Shown here: one piece after another, positions 53,833 to 64,000 of the stretch | How the letters are laid out: each line of letters opens with the position of its first letter | Numbering within the stretch: the first letter of the stretch is position 1 | Source: Mesostigma viride | Taxonomy: Eukaryota > Streptophyta > Mesostigmatophyceae > Mesostigmatales > Mesostigmataceae | DNA: 64,000 nucleotides | Assembly (NCBI GenBank): GCA_009746045.1 | Contig: RPFO01000258.1 | Location: forward strand, 82,501 to 146,500 | Direction: 5' to 3' | Notes under the pieces: generated by a model | Told to the model about the DNA's origin: nothing | The model's database searches: none | Seen by the model: only the letters and a program-made list of their open reading frames with translations | Program-made: the position numbers and the translations under genes

Positions 53833-55964
53833 GCTGTGCAGTTTATGGCTTGTGATGTATGGATGCAGCGGGTGAGGCAGGTTGTCGTTGCCGTGGCCTG
53901 TGTTAGTGAACTCTATCATCTTTTAACTTACCCAAAGCCCCCCTAGACCTAAACTGCCTCGCCTTCTTTGAGGGGTTGCCTTCTTTGAGGAGTGCCATGT
54001 CTTGAAAGGTTTGTTGGGGCCCTGGCATTTCAGAGTAGGTTGAGGTGGAGAGGGGTGGCACACTGCTAGGTGATGGCAGGGCCATCCATGTGATGCACCT
54101 TACGTTGGGATGGGGACCATGCATTTGTTCTTGTTGCTAGCATGGGCAGGGTGAGCGGCTGGGAGTAAGGTGTAAGTGCTACTTGCGCCACTGTCCGAAA
54201 GGGGAGCTCCATGCGGTGGGCAAACAGCGTTGCAAGCGTACACTTAACACAAATGTGGTCTGATGCACTCAGCTGACCTGCCATTTCTCTTGATGCACCA
54301 AACCACACTAAAGGCTTGATATAGCCGGTAGGAAATGCATGTGCATGCAGTGTCAAAAGCAGAGAGGGACACTGTTAGCACATGAGTGTGATTGTAAACC
54401 GATGAGTGTGAGCCTCCCCGTGCCATCCCATGCATTTTACACCTATTTTTGGCAAGCCCCCATCATGCCGCAGTTATGCACCGCCTATGCAAGGGGGATG
54501 AATAGACAGTTATAGGTGTGTTGAGGGATGAGATAAGGGTAAACATGAGGAGCCATGCAGGCTAAAACGGAAGGGCGATGTCAACAGTGTGTTTGCCCAG
54601 ATTTTGATGTCAGGAGGGGCTGAAAGATCAGTGGCCACGATAAACCTAGGTGGATTACATGAGAGATGACACGACCATGAGAGGGTGGTAGATGAGTTCA
54701 ACTGAGAAGAGCTAGCATTACATGCACAGATTCTTAATGACCTATGGACTGTCCAAGGGTTGGAGTTCAGTGCACGTTCCAAAGACTATGATGAGCATGA
54801 CGATGATGGCAAGGGGGCGGGGGGGCGCAATTAGGACAGGCACTGATGCAGAATTATGTTGTACAGCAGCTAGGTGCTGAGCTCAATTGAATAGCAGCCC
54901 AAGCCACTGCTGTCCTTGATTGCGCTTTGTATTTCCATGTAGCAGAGAGGCACCTGGCAGATATATATTTGGATTAGCTGCTATAAGACACGCACAGCAG
55001 GGGTGCCCAGCAGAGTGGGCCAAGTACTGCAAAGGAGATTGTGTGTGCTGCCGAGCGGGGCCCGTTTAGAAAAGAGACTGGTCAGCCGACAGGCACGACT
55101 GGTCAGCCAAGCTCCCCTTCTTGAGGCTTGTAGGCACTATGGTGCTTGTTCCGAATGCCAGCATCTACTGTGATTGATGGTGATTTTATCCCTTGATGAT
55201 CGCTTTTTTAGTCTGTGTTGGCTAATGTATCCAGCCCCAGTGGCATGTATATGAATCCCATGACAGCCATGACGATAATTGAGTGAAGAATGCAAAGTTT
55301 TCCAAGACAATGGCGCAGAATATGGAGTATTTTTGCAAAAATCGCTCTATTTCTGCTTGCATCCGTCACTTTTAGTGGGCCGGCAGTGGTCCTAATATGT
55401 CCAACTTGTGTTCTAGTGTAAATTCAAGTATTGTGCTATTAATGTGACGAATTCTGGCATGATTGGGCCGCATATGTGCTGGCAGGGGCTTCATAAGTTT
55501 GAAAATAATGCACTAAAACGGTGTTTTGGCTCATGTATGCCAGAATTATAGCACATAGTTTGGTCCTACATTGCATACTTAAGGGTGGTTTTTGTCTTTG
55601 GATATAAATTAATAAGCATGACCATTTCCAGCTGAATTGGACTACATTTACTACTTGTGTGTGCCTGCTATGCCTCCTTATGCCTGGAAAACATCGTTTT
55701 TTGCACTTTTCCACGTCACGGTTTGATGCTAAAAATAGGTCAGTTGGCCCCCCAATTTATGTGATGTGAACAGGGTCCTAGGGGGACCTTAAGTCCAGAA
55801 AGGCACCCCGATCTGACTATATGTGTGGGAGATATGACCCCATGTAACAAAAAAGGCCGTTTTTAGGTGATGTGACATCCTGCGCAGGATGTAAGAATAT
55901 GCGTTAACCTTAGCTAAAAGGTTTGCGCATAAAAAGTATAAGCAGTAGCTTGTACAACTACTAG

Positions 55965-56764
55965 TTAGCGGCAGCAGCGCTGGCATCCACAGCCGCCCGG
56001 AGGATGTGGCGATCGGAGAGCGGCCGAGCCACGTATAGTAGACATCGATGCATGAGGAGGTGGCAACCCTGCCCATCGCCGTATAGCCAAGCACGGTAAT
56101 GTCGGGGCCTATATATATTAAAAATTATAATTACTTATGTACATGCATTATTCAGAGTGAAGGCACCCATTTAACCACAAACAAAGCCAACGCTAACAAG
56201 AGATACCACGACAAAATAACTACAACTACTAAGCCCGGCAGCATGGGACTCTCCACACCGCGGATTGAAGTAAAACAGCCTAATAACCGTGCTGCGCCGC
56301 GGGCGGCAAAGTCAGCCCGCGTGCACGTCGCGGCGGAGCAAGGTGCCAGCCATAGCTCGGGTAAGCGCTACCGAAAGGCGTCAATTAATCCTATATACAC
56401 AACAAGGAGGGAGGGCACCCTTAGCCCTATAGCTTCTCTCACTGCCGCCCAAGTGGGCTCACTGGGCTGGCCACAGAGAGCTCTATAGATCTCTCCACAG
56501 CATGGTGCCGGGGCGCAACACTGTGGGTGCAATACGGCAACCATGCCGAAGAGTACCATAGCTAGGTAGGCTGACGCATATAGCTTATGCTATACAAAGG
56601 TGAGGTGGGCCCAAGATGTCCGAGGCTATAAAAGGCGCATGCTCATGGCCACAACTTGGTGCCATAGCTAATTAAGGCCGTACTGTGCCGCTGTGCGCTA
56701 ATATCATTTCAAGTGCTGTAATAATGCCTAGGCTATCCCATTATTGTCGATCCACGATCCACGA
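55965..56764. other. Unassigned sequence
   Basis: A 129-codon open frame (56099-56488) has no recognised domain. No other feature. Confidence 0.3.
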
Positions 56765-57905
56765 TTCACGAGGTATAGCCATGGCGGACGGCGGCGCTCA
56801 TAACTTTCACGTTTGGGCAATGCACGTTTGGGCATTCCGGCCGTGAATATCACAATCGCTCAGCGTCTTTCTAAGAGTTACGCACACGCTGATATCTTTT
56901 CCCGAAGCTAGAACGCAATATTATGACGAGCAAACGCTCACTTCACGCAACGCAGCCTGGCGGCTGCGATGTCAAGCCAAAAAAATTCGCCTGCAGCTCC
57001 GGCTGTAGTTCCGCCCGGCCTGCCTGCATGAGGCAGCGAGGCCTGGCACTACTCAATCGTTGGTATAGTGCTCTCGCCTCTCGATCGGCTCCTGCAGCCT
57101 CGCCATCAGCATCGCCTGATCGATCCCAAACGCAGTCGCCCAGAAGAATCGCGCCCGATTCATGCAGAACCGCGCTTTCGGCCCCAACCTTTCAAAGTCG
57201 ACGACACGACTGGACCAATTAACATGTCCCCGGCTCTGCACTGCATCTTCTTCGGGGACTACTGCGCCTCGCTTTACGACCTGTGCATCCAGATCTCGAC
57301 AGCATCCGGCCATCGCCTCATCGCCCCGGACGGCTCCTGGTTTAACCCCAGGTCTCTGTTCGGGTGCTCCCGCCCCCCATTACTCCAGCACACCGTTCTC
57401 AACTCTCGATCTCCTCATGCGCTCTGATGGCCCGAGATCTGGGCTCCATCCATCTCCGCATCCACATGCACTCCGTTCCATCCTTGCGGAAGCCCACCCG
57501 GGCTCCAGCAGCACGTGACTCCCCTTGCTGCAGATGTGGCAGCAATGGGCAGCACGCTGGCTGCTGATCTCCCTCACCTTTCCACCACCGGCAACTCCAC
57601 CTCCACCCTCCTCGCCTCCACCTAGCTCCATGAATTGCCGCCTCGATCCACCAGTCCACCGCCGACATCAGTCAAAGCCCAGCTCCTCTACATCGACAAA
57701 CGCCTCCATGACAACGCCATCGCCATTGAGTGCCTGCAAAACACCGCAGGCCTCACCGCCCTGGCGGCCGGTACGTGAAGGACATCGCCACCCAGCCGGC
57801 ATCTGCTGGCCCGGCCAGCGATGCTCCTCCCACGTACCCAGACGTCTGGGCGGACATGCTGAAGGCAGCGCCAGGCGCAGCCACCAACGGGGACGAAGGG
57901 ACAAT
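56765..57905 (+). pseudogene. Decayed ORF1-only retroposon (5' part)
   Basis: The leader (CTCATAACTTTCACGTTTG, GTGAATATCACAATCGCT) matches that at 14470-14580. The coding remnant has CIFFGDYCASLYDLCI, the HTVLNS segment, TAGLTAL and ASAGPASDAPPT, each aligned in order to the 451-aa ORF1, but with several frame changes and stops. It breaks off before the RRM-like third. Confidence 0.8.
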
Positions 57906-58757
57906 TAAATAGGCACGAGCTATGCCAGCAATCCGGACCTTGTATCGTAATTTACCACGTTGCTCTACAGATTATTTACCATCGCTTAATCCTGGAGTGT
58001 AATTCTCCTGTGGGCTCGAGTGTGAATCCCTCGCCTACTGGGTGTAATTAGTCTTCCCGCATTGAGTGTTTTAATCTGTGTGGTAACATTGTAATGTACG
58101 AAACCGGTTTTCCGGGTTTGAGCTTATTCGTATTGTGTGACAAGTATTCTTAAGCCACCATCGTGCGCTGTGACGCATAGGAAGTCAAAGGTCTTTCGCA
58201 TTCATTCTCAATCATTAAGAAGGGGAGGTGGCACCCCAAAAAACTTAAAACTTGACCCATGCTAATATCACTTGAATTTCAGTTGCACCATGCTAAATTA
58301 TGATTGGGGGCACTAAATAACATCTCTAGTGAGTTGTCCATGCACTTGTTGGGGGTACTACCCCCACATATACGCCAATATTGCGCTATAAATAGAAAAA
58401 GACGCTAATTAGGGCTATGTATGCCCCAGCCCATGCACTCATTTGTTGGCAAAAATAAATGTAGCGTCTATAGTTCCCTGAGTTTGTAGCTTGCTGAGCT
58501 GTTTACATCATGAAAATGACAAAACCTTGAACAGTTATTAATTTCCCCGCAAAAGTACCCTTTTTTTACCGGACATTGGGAATAAACATGTCATAAACAC
58601 TTCAGATTAGGCAACAAAATGTAGCAAAAATCCGGCTATCAGGGGGACAGCAGTGGTCGAAGTCCCAGGTCATTCCGACAAGTCTATAGCTCAAGTTATT
58701 GCGTTTGGCGCGTTAGAACAAAAATGCCCGCTAATTAAACCAGAAACTGTCACCATT
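57906..58757. other. Unassigned AT-richer sequence
   Basis: No gene recognised. A ~55-bp segment (CAGGTCATTCCGACAAGTCT, 58667) recurs at 59038, flanking the PHD exon. Confidence 0.35.
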
Positions 58758-59024
58758 TCAGCCCTTGTAAGCATCCTGCACATTAAGGCAGGCAGGGCAA
58801 AACCGATCCCCCTTGGGCTCCTTAGTCAACGGGGGGTCAGCGCAGCACCCATGCAATCCTCCCTTGCACCCGAATGTGCTGCACAGCAGGAAAGGGACAC
58901 CGTCAATTTCATCCGGGGACGCACATGCAAGGCAAGGAATATCATCAACATCATTCTCATCATCACTACTACCTTCCCCATCATCCCCCTGCCCCTCCCT
59001 TGCATCACGTCGTGGCAGCCACCC
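58758..59024 (-). CDS. PHD zinc-finger exon
   Basis: Open minus-strand segment ending in TGA at 58758-58760. It reads an acidic run (SSDDENDVDD) and then a complete C4HC3 PHD finger (58934-58788): CLAC, LLC, STFGC, KGGLHGCC, then ADPPLTKEPKGDRFCPAC. All eight zinc ligands are present. The PPL..P.G...CPAC end is the classic PHD signature. PHD fingers bind histone H3 tails. Whether this belongs to a host chromatin protein or a transposon protein is unknown. The 5' limit is set only by an upstream stop at 59025; neighbouring exons are not resolved. Confidence 0.65.
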   Translation of the reverse strand, partial: GWLPRRDAREGQGDDGEGSSDDENDVDDIPCLACASPDEIDGVPFLLCSTFGCKGGLHGCCADPPLTKEPKGDRFCPACLNVQDAYKG

Positions 59025-61008
59025 TTAACCCATTAAAACAGGTCATTCCGACAAGTCTAGCTCAAGTAATAAGGTTATGCGCGCTAAAACCTGAACATAA
59101 GCTTAAGGGGGGGTTTCTTTGTATATGGCCACTTAGGCATGCTGTTTTCCATCCAAAAAGCCAGAAAGCATGCCCCACTCGAACACAAAACATAAGCAAA
59201 CGGCTAGGCACCACATCTGCCCTCACCTGCCCTCGATCGGCATGGCCAACCTTGCCAGCGCAAGCATATCAACACGATTGCTAGGCATACATGCCAAGAG
59301 AGCATACACTATATACTCTACCCAAGGTTACCTTGTTAACGTCATGCCGAGAACTCAGCAAATCTATGATCAAAAGCACATATAGTTAACTCTAGCACAC
59401 TGATGACGACACATGGTCAAGGTTGGGGGTCACTGTGGCACGCACTGATGGGTTTCCTATAGACGACCACTCACCACCTGACGAGGCGCTAAGGACCACT
59501 CAGAAAGCAAGTAAACACAATCACACTTTACATGCCATCAACATGGATCAAATCCATGCTGAATATATATGTTATATGAAGTACAAAGGGGTGGTCACGC
59601 ACCTCATACTCCTTCACTGTCCCTCGAGCATGGCCAGACTTATAAGTACGTGAATAGCAATAATGATGATGGCACTCACATGCATTATACCAGCATTTTC
59701 TATGTTTCTCCCAGGTTAGAATGTAAGGGTTATGCCAACCAAGCTTACCAGCACAGCAACAACTCCTTAATTAACTGCCCTACCCGACATGAGCAACAAA
59801 CTGGAACTATGGAGGGCAAGGAACCAAGGAGATCATGGCATACAAAGCTTGCATGCAGTCAGCCATGTCAACCATGGTTGGCTCAGCACATTGCTGTCTT
59901 GTCACATCATCATAACAATGAAAGCTCAAATAAACCAATGATGGCAGCTATCTACATGCAGTCAAACAAATGCAATATCTCCAACATGATCGTCGATAAA
60001 AACTTCCTTCCCTGCACGATAAAATGCAAAGAAACCAGTGGCGGCCGTTCAGCTTCTGACCGCTGTGATGCCGCTGCGAGGAAAGGGTGCGTCACTATCA
60101 CACAACAAGAAGCGTCCATACGCACAACATCCTTGCCAGAACACATGCTATAAATCCCTTACGCCTTCCCTAGGATCTATCGGCTGAGACTGAAGCGGAT
60201 TTGATCAAGACATCAACGAAAACAAGCTAAAGCTGCCAGGTATTCGTCAACACGACAGCGAGCAACGGAGAGTTAACTGGCGGAAACTGACCAAAACGAA
60301 CGCAAAAAACTTCGAACGATGAGCTCTTCGGAGAAAGAACTGATAATAGATAACAGTCGCCACAAATCTATACCTTGCGCTCGTAGATCCCTCGCCCAGG
60401 CGCGTAACAACGGCCGTTCTTCCATGGAAGGTTCCGACATGCACTGCGCAGGCCTGAAGAAATAAGTTACCGAGAATGGCCGAAAATGTAGCAAAAAGCA
60501 CCCGTTCGGTTTAGAATTCGATGCTACCGATAAGAATGCATCCTTCACGGTCAAAAAGACCCCGGCCCAAAACTGAGAATTTACTGCCGCAATCACGAAT
60601 TCTATTCTATTCCGCGCGACCAAAAAATGCAGATTCCCCCCCACGCCGATGGCAGTAAAAGAAAGCAGCGATATTGTAAACCAGCCACTTGCCGCCGCAA
60701 CCCAACATCATTAAATCATCGTCTTCAACATCCAAGCATTCTTTTTGCATTTCTCTAGCCCTACATTGCTAGTTTCGCCTACACGCAGTCGCCATGGCCA
60801 CTTCGGCAAGTGGTGCGCGCACGGCCGGAGCACCCACTTTTCATGGTACGGCCGGTGCCGCGAATTTTTTAGCGCGGAAAATATTCGGCGCGCCACGTCC
60901 CCTTAAAGCGCTATTTTAAATAGCCATACGTGGTATCGGAGGACAGTTTCCTAGTGGCCTCTATCCCGTCCCGTTTTTCTGTAATCTGATCCGGATCATC
61001 AACGGAAT
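59025..61008. other. Unresolved region, possibly 5' exons of the PHD gene
   Basis: On the minus strand, a segment around 60370-60460 reads MSEPSMEERPLLRAWARDLR before a GTATAG donor-like site, after a TTCTTCAG acceptor-like site. Another at ~59600-59640 reads SGHARGTVKEYE before GTGCGT. These could be exons of the PHD gene; they are not proven. Confidence 0.25.
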
Positions 61009-61016
61009 TATATAAG
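61009..61016 (+). promoter_or_regulatory. Candidate TATA box upstream of the Ty3/gypsy gag
   Basis: TATATAAG about 600 nt before the gag start, a spacing expected for a promoter inside a 5' LTR. The LTR limits cannot be set because the partner LTR is outside the window. Confidence 0.4.
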
Positions 61017-61606
61017 GGCCGGAACCCTTACTAATTCCGCTTGCAGTAATTCATTGTGGGGGTCGGATCCCCACAATCCTAACTGTCCATACCCGTTACC
61101 CATATTGCGGTTCCTGCACGCCCCAACCTGGCCTTGTCCGGTTGACCTAAGGGATTCGTCCGGAAACGAATCTCCTTATATTGCGTACGTGCTTTAAACG
61201 GAAACGCTTTGTGGGTTGCGATTTCACGCATTATTTGGCGTCTTAAGGCCATAGCCTCACACCCTATATCTGGGATACATACTGTCAGATCCGGCAAGCT
61301 GCAGGAATATCTCACGTCCTTGACGTATTTTGGTGCTCGGTCCCCGTGACCCGGTTCGCGTGATAGTGCCCGAGAGGACGCTCCCACGGATCTATTCCAG
61401 CACCGGTCGTTCAAGGGACTGCGCTTCCAGCGGATTCGCATGGACAACCAGGTACATTGCAGGCTAACAAGGAACATGCCCTACCCCCCTTAATTGTTAG
61501 AGCATTGTGTAACCTGTTTGGAAGCTGTGTGGGTGTGTGAGGATTATTATTAATTTATCATCCCGCCAAGACTAGAGGCACATTGTTTCACACTTGACCA
61601 GCCCCC

Positions 61607-64000
61607 ATGCACGCGATGGCTGACGGTATTGAGCGAGGGCGACGAGAGGCCCATCGCTTCTCTCCTGCCCCTTCCCTCGTGGCAGCACTCGAGGCGGCAG
61701 AGAGAGCTACCCAAAATAACTCACGCCCGAGTAGTGAGCGTGGCTCTAGGGGGTGATCCCCGGCACAAAAACCACGGTCGGGAGGGAATTCCTCGGCGGC
61801 TGCCAGTGCACCACCTGATAGCCCTGTAGTGAATCCCTTTAATGGACCACCAAGTGGAACATCCATCGCGGGATTGTCGGCGGGTCCGGCCCTTGGTGTA
61901 GGAGCCGGCGCGGGGGCGCAGGGGAATAATGTTACCCTGCACTACGGTAGGAGTGGGGCCCTGCCTATACGGTGCTGCCGCAACCTACATTGGCCACTTG
62001 GCCCAGCAGCGCCCCAGCGCCACCCTTGTATGATAGCCGATCGCGGTCTCGCCGCGCTGCGAATCGGGCGTCCTACCATGCGCCTGGACCCCTTGGGGCT
62101 AGCCCCTTTGGCGCCATGCCTCGCCAATGGCTGGGCAGGGCCAGGGCACCGCACGGACCGGTCGGTTCCTTCGGGGTCGCAGGGGAGGCGATTCCCCTCC
62201 CCAACTCAGCATACGACCGCCTGGCTCCGGGTGACCCACGAGCGCAGCACCCAGCGGCCACCGCCGCCCATCATTATGCAAGCCGCGCCCACTACCCACA
62301 TGGGTATGAGCACCCGGGTGAGGATGAGTGCAGCCCCCCGGCAGGTTACCCGCGTGGGCACACCTCGCAAGGTGTGGCCGGGCCCGGGAGACCCGCGAGT
62401 ATCATGGGCCATCATGACGATGATACTCACAATGCAGGGCGACTACCACCGTTGCCCAAGCTGTCGGATATTCCCAAGTTTAAACCCGACTGCTCGTACC
62501 AAGAGTTTGAGGCTTGGGAGATTGCAGTGTCTCAGAAGATCGACATCTGGGAGACATACAATCGCAAGCTCTTGGACGAGGATATCAAGGTCAAGCTGGT
62601 GTCCAGCGAGGCACTGGCTCCCGATGTGAGACAAGCTCTCCATTGCGAAAGCGCCCTGGCCAATGGCTTCCCCAGCAGCTTGGCTGAATTATTTCGGCGA
62701 GCACGGGCCAAGTACCTGCCACCCGACCAAGACAAGCTGGACCGGGAGGCTTTTGGGGCGTTCAAGCAGGGGAACCTGAGCTATCGGGAATATATGACCA
62801 AGTTCGAGCTTCTAGCTGGGCGGGTTGATGACCTGATGGGCCCAGAAGCCTTGGCAAGGTTCTATGAGGGCTTGCAACCCGAATTCCGGGATGAGGTGAA
62901 GCGGAAATTCGCCCACCTCTCCTGGGCTCAATGGAACCTGCAGGACATCAAGACCTACCTAGCGGAGATAGCTCCCTTGGTGCAGCGGACCCCAAAACCC
63001 CGCGTGAATGCACTGGAACTCAATGAGCTGGGATTCGCCCCCGTGTGGGTGGATGAGCTACAGTGCGAGGTCCTGGACATTAATGCCTTGGACACTTCCC
63101 GGATTCAGTGCTACCACTGCAACCGCGTGGGGCACATCAAACGCGAGTGCCCTGATCTCCCTCCGCTGGACCAGGCCCCGCCTGTGCAACGCAACAACTT
63201 CCAAGCGGCCTCCCCGCAAATGGCCTCGAGGCCACCACCGGCGCGAAATATGCGCACAGCTCCCAGTGCGGGTGAGCGTGCCCGACGCTTGCAACAAGCG
63301 CGCCAACAGCCCCGGCTGTACCAACAACCCAAGGCGCCCCCAAGCGCCTACCAGCAAGCTGGGCATGCCCTCAACCAACTGGATGCCGCAGACGCGGCCG
63401 AGCCTGATGATGGGCTCTTCCGCGGCCGCATCCGGCCACCTGCGAGGCACACCGGTGGACGAGGGGCCTGCAGGAGAGGCGTTGGACTGAGAGGCCGGGA
63501 GGGCACTCCGGGCGACACCTTACCCGGCCATGAACAAGTCGCCCAAGTTTTGTTACCATGTAATGTGGTGACAGAGACCCAGGAATGGCAAGCGGAGCCT
63601 AGCGAAGGCCCGCGGCAACTACTCCTCTTCACTGGAAGCCTACCAGACCCCCAGGGCTCTGGGCGTTGTTTGGAGGGCATCAAGGTCCTCATTGACAGTG
63701 GTGCGGCTACCACCTTCGTCAGTGAGGCCATAGTGCAGCGCCTGGGAGTAACCCCGACTCCCCATACCATTGCTCGGCGCGTGCGATACTCGGATGGCTA
63801 CACTCAGCCATCCCCGGGCTATGTGGACTTGGCCCCTATCGTACAAGGCACCAGCGTGCCCATTCGCGCCACGGTCATTCCCTTACAAGCGGCTGATATC
63901 ATCCTAGGGATTGACTGGCTGCACATATCCAAGGTGACCGTCTCTTTTGGTACCATGGTTACCCACTTCCCAGATGGGTCATTCTGGTTACCTGAGCGGC
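61607..64000 (+). pseudogene. Ty3/gypsy-type gag-protease, runs off the window
   Basis: The gag start MHAMADGIERGRREAHRF is in one frame, with an in-frame TGA at 61757-61759 and a frame change between about 61930 and 61980. From 61951 a single frame is open to the end of the window (683 codons). It contains a retrotransposon gag domain (FKPDCSYQEFEAWEI, FRRARAKYLPPDQD, FYEGLQPEFRDEV), a CCHC zinc knuckle (CYHCNRVGHIKRECP, ~63109-63153), then a retropepsin (VLIDSGAATTFVSEAIVQRL, with ADIILGIDWL before the edge). The RT would follow downstream. Because of the stop and frameshift the N-terminal part of this copy is broken; the rest looks young. Confidence 0.85.

Larger units (their letters stand above)
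52006..55964. mobile_element. Terminal-inverted-repeat element with a palindromic left end
   Basis: ACTAG at 52006-52010 and 55960-55964 flank 52011-55959. Both ends carry AGTTGTACAAGCT..TTCTTACATCC (76 bp). At the left the repeat is followed at once by its reverse complement (palindrome 52011-52162, arms 76 nt, one mismatch). After 245 bp comes another forward copy (52408-52490), whose inner border CACATCACCTAAAA matches that of the right end (55861-55874). The target lay inside a tandem ACTAGTTAGCGG repeat. No transposase is recognised; the element may be non-autonomous. Confidence 0.75.

Noticed and set aside
61588-62765. Minus-strand open frames opposite gag
   Set aside because: Shadows of the GC-rich plus-strand gag frame, which has clear gag, zinc-knuckle and protease motifs.

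Overview
The window is nuclear DNA from an intron-bearing eukaryote. It most likely comes from the green lineage, and a repeat-rich volvocine-type green alga is my best guess. The reasons are GT-AG introns of 0.3-2 kb, a plant-type aluminium-induced/TSJT1-like (DUF3700) protein, a ubiquitin-hydrolase-like gene with a very long proline/glycine insertion inside its conserved domain, and very heavy retroposon and microsatellite load. No bacterial gene organisation is present. The taxonomic placement is inference.

Layout. 1-6.7 kb: the 3' part of a ubiquitin carboxyl-terminal hydrolase-like gene (USP53/54 or plant UCH-related type), rebuilt from six exons. 7.3-15.4 kb: retroposon territory. It holds a 5'-truncated LINE interrupted by a tRNA-type SINE and followed by a second identical 3' half, a (TTAC)n tail, a 56-bp perfect palindrome, 1.4 kb of GGGT and GGAG arrays, an ORF1-only retroposon and a second SINE copy. 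16.1-24.6 kb: a divergent gene pair, a three-exon TSJT1-like gene (minus) and a five-exon LSM8 gene (plus), both rebuilt across introns. 25.3-27.4 kb: nested LINE debris. 28.1-34.0 kb: two intronless, head-to-head, paralogous F-box/leucine-rich-repeat genes. 34.4-44.0 kb: a LINE whose 3' UTR is split by a complete 9.1-kb minus-strand LTR retrotransposon that has gag-like and protease remnants but no recognisable reverse transcriptase or integrase. 44.4-50.2 kb: a gene-poor block with a 185-bp satellite and long GCAC/CCCT arrays, possibly bounded by a 17-bp inverted repeat. 50.3-51.1 kb: an inserted segment with 17-bp flanking direct repeats. 52.0-56.0 kb: a terminal-inverted-repeat element with a 152-bp near-perfect palindrome at its left end. 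56.8-57.9 kb: a decayed ORF1. 58.8-59.0 kb: a PHD-finger exon on the minus strand. 61.6 kb to the end: the gag-protease part of a Ty3/gypsy element that runs off the window.

Two observations stand out. (1) In the USP-like and LSM8 genes nearly every splice junction, and both stop codons, have one or more degenerate 'echo' copies in the adjacent intron or 3' UTR, as if introns grow by tandem duplication across junctions. (2) An ORF1-only LINE-like family (ORF1 joined directly to a 3' UTR) is present in several copies, one with a clear 10-bp target-site duplication. It shares its 3'-terminal hairpin and AT-rich tail with ORF2-bearing LINE fragments, which suggests it is mobilised by them.
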